From Umezawaea tangerina (GTDB lineage Bacteria > Actinomycetota > Actinomycetes > Mycobacteriales > Pseudonocardiaceae): a stretch of 64,000 nt of DNA. The notes beneath the pieces were generated by a model. It did not search any database. It was not told the origin of the DNA and saw only the letters and a program-made list of their open reading frames with translations. This document shows, piece by piece, positions 7,953-17,300 of this stretch. The first letter of the stretch is position 1; each line of letters opens with the position of its first letter. The position numbers were made by a program, and so were the translations under genes. Where the stretch lies: positions 124,001-188,000 of the forward strand of contig NZ_PVTF01000006.1 of assembly GCF_003002815.1 (NCBI RefSeq). The letters are read 5' to 3'.

Positions 7953-9203
7953 TCAGGTGAGGGCGGTGTGCACCTTCCGCACGGCGGTGCTGATGTCGTC
8001 GACGTCCGCGTCGGTGTAGTGCTCGTTCCAGAACAGGACCAGCAGGGTGGTGGCGAGCAGTCGTTCGGCGGCCGGGCAGAGGCCGGGGGCGTAGGTCCAG
8101 TCCTTCCTGGACGGTGGGCTGGACAGCGGGAAGGCGGAGTTGCCGTAGACGCGGCCGTTCGCGAGCACCGGCGAGGCGTAGGCGGGGTGGTCGAGCAGCC
8201 TGCCCTCGGCAAGGATGCCCTCGGCCCGCAAGGCCGCGGCCCAGCGCAGGTTGGTGCCGCCCGCCAGTGACGGGTCCAGGACGAGCGGGAACGACCAGAA
8301 GCTGTGGCCGTCCTCCGCAGGCAAGGTGATGCCGGGCAGGCCGCGCAGCGACTCGACCAGCCGGTGGGCGGCCCGCCTGCGTCGTTCGACGACGCCGCGG
8401 AGCCTGCCCAGCTGCACCTTGGCGACCGCGCCCTGCAGCTCGGTCATCCGGTAGTTCATCCCGAACGACAGGTGCGTGCGGGCCGCCGTGTCGCGCGGCC
8501 GCCCCTTGTCCCCGAACAGCCGGAGCCTGCGGGCCAGCGCGGGGTCGTCGGTGATGGCGAGGCCGCCGTCGCCGCAGGTGATGTGCTTGTACTGCTGGAG
8601 GCTGAAGCAGCCGATGTCGCCGACGGTGCCCGCGAGCCTGCCGGGCGCCGGTTCGGTGAGCAGCGCCTGCGCGCAGTCCTCGATGAGCGGGACGCCGTGG
8701 CGGTGGGCGATGTCAGCCAGCTCGACGACGGGCGCGGGCGCGCCGAGCAGGTGCACGGCCACGACGGCGCGGGTGCGCGGGGACAGGCAGCGGCGCACGC
8801 TCTCCGGGCTGAGGTTGCCGGTCAGCGGGTCGACGTCGGCGAACACCGGCACCGCGTTCTGCGCCAGGATCGCGATGATCGTGCCGAAGTCGGTGACCGG
8901 GGTGGTGACGACCTCGTCGCCCGGATCGGGGTCGAGCGCGCCGATCGCCATGTGCAGCGCGGCCGTGCCGGAGCTGCACGCCACCGCGTGGCCGACGCCG
9001 TGCAGCCGGGCCATGTCCGACTCCAGCCCGGCGACGTGCGAGCCGCCGAGCGCGTTGAGCCTGCCGCCCGCCAGCACCTCCAGCACCGCGGCGCTCTCCT
9101 CCTCCCCGAACGTGCGCCCCGCCGCCTCGGTCGCCACCGGGAACGGGCGGGTGCGCACCGGGGTCCCGCCGTGCAGCGCCAGCCCGTCGAGGGTGCTGGT
9201 CAC
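7953..9203 (-). CDS. DegT/DnrJ/EryC1 PLP aminotransferase
   Basis: A 416-residue fold-type I PLP enzyme. G-T-A-A-L-H is near residue 75, the P-V-F-A-D-V-D strand near 115, E-D-C-A-Q-A near 175, and the PLP Lys is K206 in Q-Q-Y-K-H-I-T-C-G-D-G-G. The GTG start overlaps the upstream P450 stop (GTGA), which indicates coupling. The family aminates keto-sugars or cyclitols, or makes 3-amino-5-hydroxybenzoate. With a glycosyltransferase beside it, an aminosugar or an amination of the alkaloid core are both possible. No sugar dehydratase or epimerase is encoded nearby, so the substrate remains open. Confidence 0.9.
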   Translation of the reverse strand: MTSTLDGLALHGGTPVRTRPFPVATEAAGRTFGEEESAAVLEVLAGGRLNALGGSHVAGLESDMARLHGVGHAVACSSGTAALHMAIGALDPDPGDEVVTTPVTDFGTIIAILAQNAVPVFADVDPLTGNLSPESVRRCLSPRTRAVVAVHLLGAPAPVVELADIAHRHGVPLIEDCAQALLTEPAPGRLAGTVGDIGCFSLQQYKHITCGDGGLAITDDPALARRLRLFGDKGRPRDTAARTHLSFGMNYRMTELQGAVAKVQLGRLRGVVERRRRAAHRLVESLRGLPGITLPAEDGHSFWSFPLVLDPSLAGGTNLRWAAALRAEGILAEGRLLDHPAYASPVLANGRVYGNSAFPLSSPPSRKDWTYAPGLCPAAERLLATTLLVLFWNEHYTDADVDDISTAVRKVHTALT

Positions 9204-10381
9204 CCGACGTCCCAGGTGACCGGCAGGCTGTGCGTGCCGTAGACCACCATCGTCTCGCGCAACGGGACCTCGGCCGCGGGCACGGCGAGCCGCAGCGTCG
9301 GGAACCGGCGCAGCAGCGCGGTGAGCCCGATCCGCAGCTCCGCGCGGGCCAGCTGCAGGCCGGTGCACAGGTGCACGCCGCCGCCGAACGACACGTGCCC
9401 GGCCGCCGAGCGGGTCAGGTCCAGCACGTCGGGGTTCGGGAACCGGACGGGGTCGCGGTTGGCCGCGGCCAGCGACATCGTGACGGACTCCCCCGCCTTG
9501 ACCAGCGTGCCCGCGACCTCGACGTCCTCGACCGCGGTGCGCACCGGACCGATGTGGCTGACCGTCAGGTACCGCAGCAGCTCCTCGACGGCGTTGTCCA
9601 CCAACGACGGGTCGGCGCGCAGCGCGGCCAGCTGCTCGGGGTGCTCCAGCAGCGCGAACACGCCGAGCGTCAACGTGTTCGACGTCGTCTCGTGGCCCGC
9701 CATCAGCAGGATCATCGCCACGGTGACCAGCTCGCCGTCGTCGAGCTCACCGCTGGCGACGAGCCTGCCGAGCACGTCGTCGGTGGGCTCCTCGTGCTTC
9801 GCCTTGATGGCCGTGGTCAGGAAGTCGATCATCGACAGCCAGGAGGCGACGGTGTCCTCCTCCGACGCGCTGAGGTCGAACAGCGTGTCGGAGTCGTGCT
9901 GGAAGCGGTCGTGCTCGGCGTAGGGCAGGCCGAGCACCTCGCACATCAGCAGCGACGGGAGCGGCAGCGCGTAGGAGCGCAGCAGGTCGACCGCGGGCCC
10001 CCGGCGCTCCATCTCGTCGAGCAGCGACTCGGCGATCTGCTCGATCCGCGGCGCGAGCTCGTTCGCCCGGCGCAGGGTGAACTCGGACGTCAGCAGCTTG
10101 CGGTACTTGGTGTGCTCCGGCGGGTCGAGCCGGGTGAACATGCCGGGCAGCACCTCGGGGATCTCCACCCGGTCCATGGCGAGCGTCGGCCGGACGAGGT
10201 CCGCGCGGTGGCTGAACCGGGGGTCGGTCAGCACCGTGCGGACGGCCGCGTAGCCGGTGGCGATCCAGCCGAGGTGGCCGTCGGGGAACGAGAACCGGCT
10301 GATCGGCGCGACCTCCCGCGCCCGGCCGAGCTCGTCCGGCGGGTCGAACGGACAACTGCGCGCGGTCGGGATCGACCGCAT
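9200..10381 (-). CDS. Cytochrome P450 (left operon)
   Basis: A 393-residue soluble bacterial P450. The I-helix oxygen motif is M-A-G-H-E-T-T, E-x-x-R of the K helix is in E-E-L-L-R-Y, and the heme loop is F-G-G-G-V-H-L-C-T-G with proximal Cys about C339. All key residues are intact. The ATG with GGGAG four bases upstream is preferred over an in-frame GTG six codons earlier. It is first of three overlapping or tightly spaced genes (P450, aminotransferase, glycosyltransferase), and its upstream region carries a motif shared with the NRPS promoter. A role as tailoring hydroxylase of the cluster product, or in making the amine acceptor ketone, is inferred. Confidence 0.92.
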   Translation of the reverse strand: MRSIPTARSCPFDPPDELGRAREVAPISRFSFPDGHLGWIATGYAAVRTVLTDPRFSHRADLVRPTLAMDRVEIPEVLPGMFTRLDPPEHTKYRKLLTSEFTLRRANELAPRIEQIAESLLDEMERRGPAVDLLRSYALPLPSLLMCEVLGLPYAEHDRFQHDSDTLFDLSASEEDTVASWLSMIDFLTTAIKAKHEEPTDDVLGRLVASGELDDGELVTVAMILLMAGHETTSNTLTLGVFALLEHPEQLAALRADPSLVDNAVEELLRYLTVSHIGPVRTAVEDVEVAGTLVKAGESVTMSLAAANRDPVRFPNPDVLDLTRSAAGHVSFGGGVHLCTGLQLARAELRIGLTALLRRFPTLRLAVPAAEVPLRETMVVYGTHSLPVTWDVG

Positions 10382-10555
10382 TGTGCTCCCGGTTTCCACA
10401 GCAGATCACTCCAAGGCATTCGCCGAAGTCGCAAGAGGAAAATGCGGGACATTCCCCACCGCATCGACGCAGATGCTGGCACACCTCCGAGCGAACCCGC
10501 AACGACCAGGTCGTACCCATTTCCCCCTAATTCGCAGTCCTATTGTTCCGACTTT

Positions 10556-10592
10556 GTCGTTCAACGCTTCCGGCTCGACGTCGTACAACGTC
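10556..10592. promoter_or_regulatory. Candidate operator: GTCGTnCAACG direct repeat
   Basis: GTCGTTCAACG and GTCGTACAACG occur 24 bp apart. The second lies inside a 14-of-16 palindrome GACGTCGTACAACGTC. It is about 175 bp upstream of the left-operon P450 and just past the regulator stop. A related GTCGTACACCG lies in the NRPS promoter region at 14215-14225. A shared regulator site is inferred from sequence likeness alone. Confidence 0.45.
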
Positions 10593-10598
10593 CCCGTG

Positions 10599-13500
10599 TT
10601 AGGAGGACAGCCCCGCGCACGCCGCGGGAGGCGCTCCCCCGTCGTGGAAGTCCGAGGCCAGCGCCCGGCACAGCTCCCCGAGCGCGGCCTGCACGTCGGT
10701 GGTCCACGGCGTCACGGTCAGGTCCCGGCTGGCGCTGGCCAGCGTGCCGTCCGGGCTCCACGCCAGGTCGGTCACCGGGCCGGTGTGCCCGGACAGCACC
10801 GCCCACCGGGTGAGCGTGGCCGCGTCGAGCAGGGTCACCGTGTCGTCGTGGTCGAAGGTCGCGATGAGCCGCCCGTCGGGGCTGTAGGCGAGGAAGCTGA
10901 ACCGGCCGCCGGGGTCGGTCAGCTCCCCGGTCCGCCGATGGCTCGCGGCGTCCCAGAGCACGACCCGCCCGGCACCGTCGTGGTAGGTGGTGGCGGCCAG
11001 GACCGTCCCGTCGGGGCTGAACACGACGGTCGACGCGTGCCCGTTCTCGGCCACGACGACCTCGTCGTCGGTCTCGGTGTCCCAGACCAGGACCCGGCCG
11101 CGGACGGTCGCGACGGCCAGCGAACGGCCGTCCGGGCTGTAGTTGACGTCGAGCGCCCCGTCGCCGTCCACGGTCCGGTCGCGGTGGCTCCCGGTCGCCA
11201 GGTCGACGAACCGCACGGTCCTGGCGTCCACGATCACCGCCAACGTCCGCGAGTCCGGGCTGAACACCGCCTTCTCCACCACGTGCCCCTCGATCACCGT
11301 CCTGACCTCGGCCAGCGTGGCGGCGTCGCGGAGCACCACCTTGCCGCCGTAGCCCGCGACCACCCACCGCCCGTCCGGGCTCACCCACGGGCCGCGCGTC
11401 TCCAGCGACGACGTCCCGCCGCCCGGCACGGACGCCAGCGGTGCGCGGGTCTCGCGGTCCCAGACCAGCAGCGACCCGTCCGCGCTGCTGCTCACGACGT
11501 TGCCACCGACCGGGTCGAACGCGACCCCGCTGACCGTGTCGACGTGGCCGATGAACGGGACGCGGGTGCGGTCCCAGAGCAGGAAGCCGGACTTGCTGCT
11601 GCCCGCGATGAACCGGCCGTCCGGGCTGAACACCGCGGCGCCCACACCGTGGTTCTTGTTGCGCAGCAGCTGGCCGACGCGGGCCCGGCGGGCCAGGTCC
11701 CAGACGACCACCGTGCCGCCGATGTCGACCGAGAACAGCCGTCCGCCGGTCGGGTCGAACTCGACCTGGGCGACGCTGTCCACGTGGTCGAGGTCGGCCA
11801 CCCGCTGCCGGGTGCCCGTGTCCCACAGCCGCACGGAACGCCCGGCTCCGGCGGTGGCGACCGTGCGGCCGTCCGGGCTGAACGCCACCGAGCTGAGCAG
11901 GCCCTCCGGTGAGGGCAGCGTGCCGACGGCGGTGGCGGTGCGCAGGTCCCACAGCACGACCCCGCCGCCGTCGGTGAACGCCAGCGTCGTGCCGTCCGGG
12001 CTGAACGCGAGCGACCCCGACCCCGTGCCGGAGCCGGGGGTGGCCACCAGCCGGGCGTCCCCGGTGCCCAACAGCCGGGTCGCGCCCGCGTCCGCCACGG
12101 CGACCACCCGGCCGTCGGGGCTGAACCGCAGCTCGCGGACCGGTTCGGGCGAGGCCGCCGCGCGGGCCACCAGCGACCGGTCGGCCAGCCGCCAGATCAG
12201 CACCTCGCCGTCCTCCGTGCCCGCCGCCAGCAGGGCGCCGTCCACGCTGACCGCGACCACCAGCACCTGGCCGAACGAGCCGCTCAGCTCGGTGCGGCGG
12301 GTGTGGTCGACCACGTCCCACAGGTCGACGCGCCCCGGTGCGCCGGGCGCGGCGAGCAGGCGGCCGTCCGGGGTGAACGCCGGTTTCGTGCGCACGTCCG
12401 ACGGCGAGGGCAGCAGTGCCTGGTAGTCACGCCGCGACGCGAGGCTGAGCACCTCGCTGCGCGCCTCGACCGTGGGGTAGCTCTGGTAGGCGTCCAGGCT
12501 CGCGCGCATGGCTCGGGCGACGTCCTTGCCCGCCAGCGTCTCGGCCTCGGCCGCGAGCTGCCGCGAGGTGCTGACCAGGCCTTCGCTGACGGCGTCCTGG
12601 CGTTGCCGGACGGCCACGAACGTGACGGCGACGGCCACCACGAGCAGCACGGACAGCGCGGTGGTGAGCCAGCGCAGCTGCCGGTTGCGGCGCTGGCGCA
12701 GCGCCTGGTCCGCCTCCTCGGCGTGCGTGCTGGAGTCGAGGAACGACCGCTCGTGCGCGGTCATGTCGTCGGCGTGCCGCTTCGCCCAGTCGCCGGTGAC
12801 CGCGAGCCGGACGCCCCGGTAGAGCGCGCCGGGATCGCGCCGCACGGCCTCCCAGGCGGCGGTGGCCTCGGTGAGGCCGCGGTGGACGCGGATGTCGGCG
12901 CGGTCCTCGGCCAGCCAGTCGCGCAGCCGCGGCCACGACCTGATCAGGGCCTCGTGGGCGATCTCGACGGAGTCGCGGTCCAGCGCCACGAGCCGGGCGC
13001 GGGCCAGCGCGTCCAGCACGGCGGCGGTGTCCGGGTCGTCGTCCAGCTCGCCGCACGGCACGCGGCGGCGGGTGTCCTCGTTGCCCTCGCCGAGGGTGAT
13101 CAGCCGCAGCAGGATCTGCCGGGCGCGGCGCTGCCTGCCGGGGTCGAGCGCGGTGTAGACCTGCTCAGCGGTCTGCGCGATGGCGCCGTGGATGCCGCCG
13201 GACGCCTCGTACCCCGCCACCGTCAGCGCGTTGCCGCGGCGGCGGCGCCAGGTCTCCAGCAGGGCGTGCGACACCAGCGGCAGCATCCCGGCCTGCCCGG
13301 TGGCGTCGGCGATGATCTTGGCCAGCAGCGGTCCCTCGACCGTGCACCCGGCCTGCACGGCGGGCTTGATGATCGCCTGCGGGAGCTCGTCGCTGCTCAT
13401 CGGACCGACCGCGACCTGCGCCTCCGCCAACGCGCGCGCGAGCCCGGTGTGCGCGGCGCAGCGGTGGTAGAAGTCGGCCCGGATGCCCACCACGACCCGG

Positions 13501-14174
13501 CGCGCCCCGACGTCGGACTCCGCCTCGGCCAGCAGCGCGTCGATGAACCGGGCGCGCTCGGACTCGTCGCGGCAGAGCGTGAAGACCTCCTCGAACTGGT
13601 CGACGACCACCACCAGCTCGTCGCCCGGCGGATGCTCGGCGAGCACCCGCGCCAGCTCGCGCATCGGCCGGGCGCCGGGGGTGAACAGCGCCGCGCGCAG
13701 CCCCGGCAGCAGGCCCGCCCGCAGCAACGACGACTTGCCCGCGCCGGACACCCCGAGCACGCCGACGAACCGGTGGTCGGCCAGCCGGGCGCGTACCTCC
13801 TCGACCAGCCGTTCCCGGCCGAAGAACCGGGCGCTGTCCTCGGGCTGGAACGCCGCCAGGCCCACGTACGGCGAGCCCGCGTCGCCGTCGGCCGGTTCCC
13901 CGGCGGCGCTCAGCTCGGCCGCGAGGGCGTGCCAGCGGGCCTCCCACTCGACCGGGTCGCCGCCGCACGCGCGGACGTAGGCGAGCGTCACCGCGAGCCT
14001 CGGCAGCTTCCGGCCGCCCGCGGCGTCGGACAGGGTCGCGGCCGAGTAGTGGGCGACCACACCCAATTCCCGATAAGGCGGGCTCCCGGCTTTCTCCCGG
14101 ACCGCGCGCAAATCGGCGGCGAATCCCAGCAACGGGCTGTCGCCCACATCCAATGGGCGTTCACGACGCGGCAT
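10599..14174 (-). CDS. HTH-nSTAND NTPase-WD40 regulator of the cluster
   Basis: A 1191-residue protein. Residues 1-85 look like the Xre-type HTH that precedes many actinobacterial NTPase/WD40 proteins. Residues 100-400 are an nSTAND NTPase with P-loop G-V-S-G-A-G-K-S-S (141-149) and Walker B V-V-V-D-Q-F-E-E near 198. A single membrane helix lies near 500-522. Residues 590-1190 hold about 14 WD40 blades with F-S-P-D-G-R and W-D repeats. Two ATGs lie three codons apart; the second has a GGGGA site at proper spacing. It is divergent from the NRPS across 129 bp. A signal-sensing, membrane-tethered transcription factor is inferred, with oligomer assembly on the propeller. It is an unusual pathway regulator compared with SARP or LuxR types. 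Confidence 0.88.
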   Translation of the reverse strand: MPRRERPLDVGDSPLLGFAADLRAVREKAGSPPYRELGVVAHYSAATLSDAAGGRKLPRLAVTLAYVRACGGDPVEWEARWHALAAELSAAGEPADGDAGSPYVGLAAFQPEDSARFFGRERLVEEVRARLADHRFVGVLGVSGAGKSSLLRAGLLPGLRAALFTPGARPMRELARVLAEHPPGDELVVVVDQFEEVFTLCRDESERARFIDALLAEAESDVGARRVVVGIRADFYHRCAAHTGLARALAEAQVAVGPMSSDELPQAIIKPAVQAGCTVEGPLLAKIIADATGQAGMLPLVSHALLETWRRRRGNALTVAGYEASGGIHGAIAQTAEQVYTALDPGRQRRARQILLRLITLGEGNEDTRRRVPCGELDDDPDTAAVLDALARARLVALDRDSVEIAHEALIRSWPRLRDWLAEDRADIRVHRGLTEATAAWEAVRRDPGALYRGVRLAVTGDWAKRHADDMTAHERSFLDSSTHAEEADQALRQRRNRQLRWLTTALSVLLVVAVAVTFVAVRQRQDAVSEGLVSTSRQLAAEAETLAGKDVARAMRASLDAYQSYPTVEARSEVLSLASRRDYQALLPSPSDVRTKPAFTPDGRLLAAPGAPGRVDLWDVVDHTRRTELSGSFGQVLVVAVSVDGALLAAGTEDGEVLIWRLADRSLVARAAASPEPVRELRFSPDGRVVAVADAGATRLLGTGDARLVATPGSGTGSGSLAFSPDGTTLAFTDGGGVVLWDLRTATAVGTLPSPEGLLSSVAFSPDGRTVATAGAGRSVRLWDTGTRQRVADLDHVDSVAQVEFDPTGGRLFSVDIGGTVVVWDLARRARVGQLLRNKNHGVGAAVFSPDGRFIAGSSKSGFLLWDRTRVPFIGHVDTVSGVAFDPVGGNVVSSSADGSLLVWDRETRAPLASVPGGGTSSLETRGPWVSPDGRWVVAGYGGKVVLRDAATLAEVRTVIEGHVVEKAVFSPDSRTLAVIVDARTVRFVDLATGSHRDRTVDGDGALDVNYSPDGRSLAVATVRGRVLVWDTETDDEVVVAENGHASTVVFSPDGTVLAATTYHDGAGRVVLWDAASHRRTGELTDPGGRFSFLAYSPDGRLIATFDHDDTVTLLDAATLTRWAVLSGHTGPVTDLAWSPDGTLASASRDLTVTPWTTDVQAALGELCRALASDFHDGGAPPAACAGLSS

Positions 14175-14201
14175 GTGCACCATCCCCAGATTTCGCGCCC
14201 A

Positions 14202-14260
14202 TTGTCCAGACGTTGTCGTACACCGTCCAGACGTCGACATCGAACAACGAAAGGGCACTA
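14202..14260. promoter_or_regulatory. Divergent control region of regulator and NRPS operons
   Basis: An exact 10-bp direct repeat GTCCAGACGT occurs at 14204-14213 and 14225-14234, 21 bp apart (two helical turns), with GTCGTACACCG between. The region separates the regulator from the NRPS start. The repeat spacing suits cooperative binding on one face of the helix, as known for several actinomycete activators. No clear -35/-10 boxes are assigned. Confidence 0.5.
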
Positions 14261-14303
14261 GACAAAGCGGCAGGACACAGGGCAACGAAACAGGGGACGC
14301 ACC

Positions 14304-17300
14304 GTGACCCGTTCCGCACGCATTCCGCTGACCGCGGCCCAGCGCGACATCTGGGCGGCGGCCTCGCACCTGCCGCACCTCGCGCAGCACAACTCCATCG
14401 CCCTGGACCGGCTCACCGGGGACGTCGACGTCGCCGTGCTGCGTGCGTGCCTGGCACGCGCGCTGGACCGCAACGACGCCCTGCGGCTGCGCTTCGACGA
14501 GCACGACGGCGTGCCGCACCAGTGGCCGGACCCCGAGCCTGCGCCCGCGGAGGTCGTGGAGCTGGCCGACCGGGACGCGTGCGACGCGTGGGTCGACGCC
14601 GTGTTCCACCGGCCGTTCCCGCTGCGCGGTGGGCCCGTGGTGCGGGCAGCGCTGCTGGTCGAGGGCACCGCCGCGGTGCACGTGTGCATCGCCGCGCACC
14701 ACGTCGTGGCCGACGGCTGGGCCCTGCACCAGGCGCTCTGCCAGGTGCTCGACGACTACTCCCACGTCGTGCGCACCGGTGAGCCGCTCACCTTCCCCAC
14801 CCGCTCCTACCTGCCGTTCGTCGACCGCGAGTGCCGCTACCGGGAGTCGGCGGACTTCGAGGCGGACCGCGACTTCTACCGGGGCTTCCTCGCGGGCGTC
14901 GAACCGGTCCTGTTCCCCCGCAAGGCGATGAGCGGCGCCCGGACCACCGCCCGGCACAGGTTCGTGCTGCCCGGCGCGCTCATCGACCGGATCCGCGCGG
15001 GCGGCCACTCGCCGTTCACCGCGGTCACGGCGGCGTTCGCGGCCTACCTGGCACGGGTGCACGGCGCCGACGAGGTGGTGCTCGGCGTGCCCTCGCTCAA
15101 CCGGCGGACGTTCGCCGACAAGCAGACCGTGGGCCAGTTCGCGAGCACCCTGCCGCTGCGCCTGCCCGTGCCGGGCGACCGGACGCTTCGGGATTTGGCT
15201 ACGGAGGTCCGAACCAGGACTTACGGGCTCAAGCGGCGCGACCGGCTGTCGCTGGGCGACCTGCTGCGCGCGCTGCCCGCCGGTTCGCCGCGGCAGCTGT
15301 TCGACGTGACCGTCTCCTACATGCGCTACCCCGGTCGCGCGGCGATCCCCGGCGTCGCCCGCGACATGGCCGGGGTCGGGCACTCGCACGACCAGGACGC
15401 ACTTGCCGTCGTGCTGACCGAGTTCGACGACACCGCCGACGTGGTGGTGGACCTGGACTACGCGTGCGACGTGTTCGACGCGGACTTCCCGGTCGAGGCG
15501 ATGGCCCGGCACGTGTACGCGCTGCTGGTGGGCGGCCTCGCCGAGCCGGAGCCGGTGCTGGCCGCGCTGCCGATGCTCACCTCGGCCGAGCGCGACCGGC
15601 TCGTGGACGCCGACGCGCCCTCGGTGCCGGTCGACGACCGCACCCTGCACGAGCTGATCTCCGAGCAGGTCGCGCGGGAGCCCGGTCGGACCGCGGTCCT
15701 CGGCGACTCCCCGATGACCTACGCGGAGCTGGACGTGCGGGCCGACCGGGTCGCCGCCGGGCTGCGCGCCACCGGGGTCGGGCGGGACGACCGGGTGGCC
15801 GTGCTGCTCAACCGGGGGCGACCGCTGCTCGTGGCGCTGCTGGGCATCCTCAAGGCGGGTGCGGCGTACGTGCCGCTCGACCGCGGCTACCCGGAGGACC
15901 GGCTGCGGTTCATGCTGGCCGACAGCGGGGCGAAGGTCGTGCTGGTGGACGGCCCGACCTCGCTCGACGGGCCGCTGGTGCGGCGGGTGGACGACCTCAC
16001 CGGCACCTGCGACGGCGTGGCGACCGACCCCGGCGGACTGGCCTACGTGATCTACACGTCCGGCTCGACCGGGCGGCCGAAGGGCGTGGCCGTCGAGCAC
16101 CGGTCGGTGGTGAACCGGCTGGAGTGGATGCAGCGGCGGTACCCGCTCGACGAGCACGACGTGCTGCTGCAGAAGACACCGGTGTCGTTCGACGTGTCGG
16201 TGTGGGAGCTGTTCTGGTGGGCGCTGGCGGGGGCCCGGCTGGCGCTGCTGGAGCCGGGTGGGGAGAAGGACCCGCTCGCCGTGCTGCGGGCCGTCGACCG
16301 GCACGGGGTCACGGTGGTGCACTTCGTGCCGTCGATGCTCGGGCCGTTCCTGGACCAGGTGGAGGCCGACCCGGCGCGCGCGAGGTCGCTGCGGCGGGTG
16401 TTCTGCAGCGGTGAGGCGCTGTCGCCCGCGCTGGTCGAGCGGTTCTACCGGGTGCTCGGCGGCGCGCGGCTGGTCAACCTCTACGGGCCGACCGAGGCGA
16501 CGGTCGACGTGTCGTTCCACGACTGCGTGCCCGGTCCGCGCGTCCCGATCGGCAGGGCGATCGACAACATCCGGCTGTACGTGCTGGACCGCTACGGGTT
16601 CCCGCAGCCCGCGGGCGCTCCGGGTGAGCTGTGCGTGTCCGGGATCGGCGTGGCGCGGGGCTACCTGGACCGGCCCGCGCTGACCGCGACCAGGTTCGTG
16701 GCCGACCCGTTCGCGCCCGGACGGCGGATGTACCGCACCGGCGACGTCGCGCGGTGGCTGGCCGACGGGACCCTGGAGTACCTGGGCCGCGGGGACGGGC
16801 AGGTGAAGATCCGCGGCAACCGGGTCGAGCTCGGCGAGGTGCGCGACCGGCTCGCGTCCTGCCCCGGCGTGCGCGACGCGGTGGTCGTGGACCGGTGGAC
16901 GGCGCACGGCGCGCGGCTGGTCGGGTACTACGTGGCCGACCAGGACGTCGACCACGCGCGGGAGCACCTCGCGAAGGCGCTGCCGGACTTCATGGTCCCC
17001 GCGCACCTGGTGCGGATCGACCGGATCCCGTTGACGCCCAACGGGAAGGCCGACCGGGCCGCGCTGCCCGACCCGACGCACCAGACCGTGGACGACCCGC
17101 CGACCACGGCGGTGGAGGCGGCGCTGGTGGCGGTGTGGGCCGAAGTGCTCGGCGTGCCGTCGGTGGGCGTGCACACCGACTACGCCTCGCTCGGCGGCGA
17201 CTCGATCCTGTCGTTGCGGATCCGCGCGGAGGCGGCGAAGCGGGGCCTGCACTTCAGCCTGTCCGACCTGGTCGCGCACCCGACCGTGGCCGCGCTCGCG

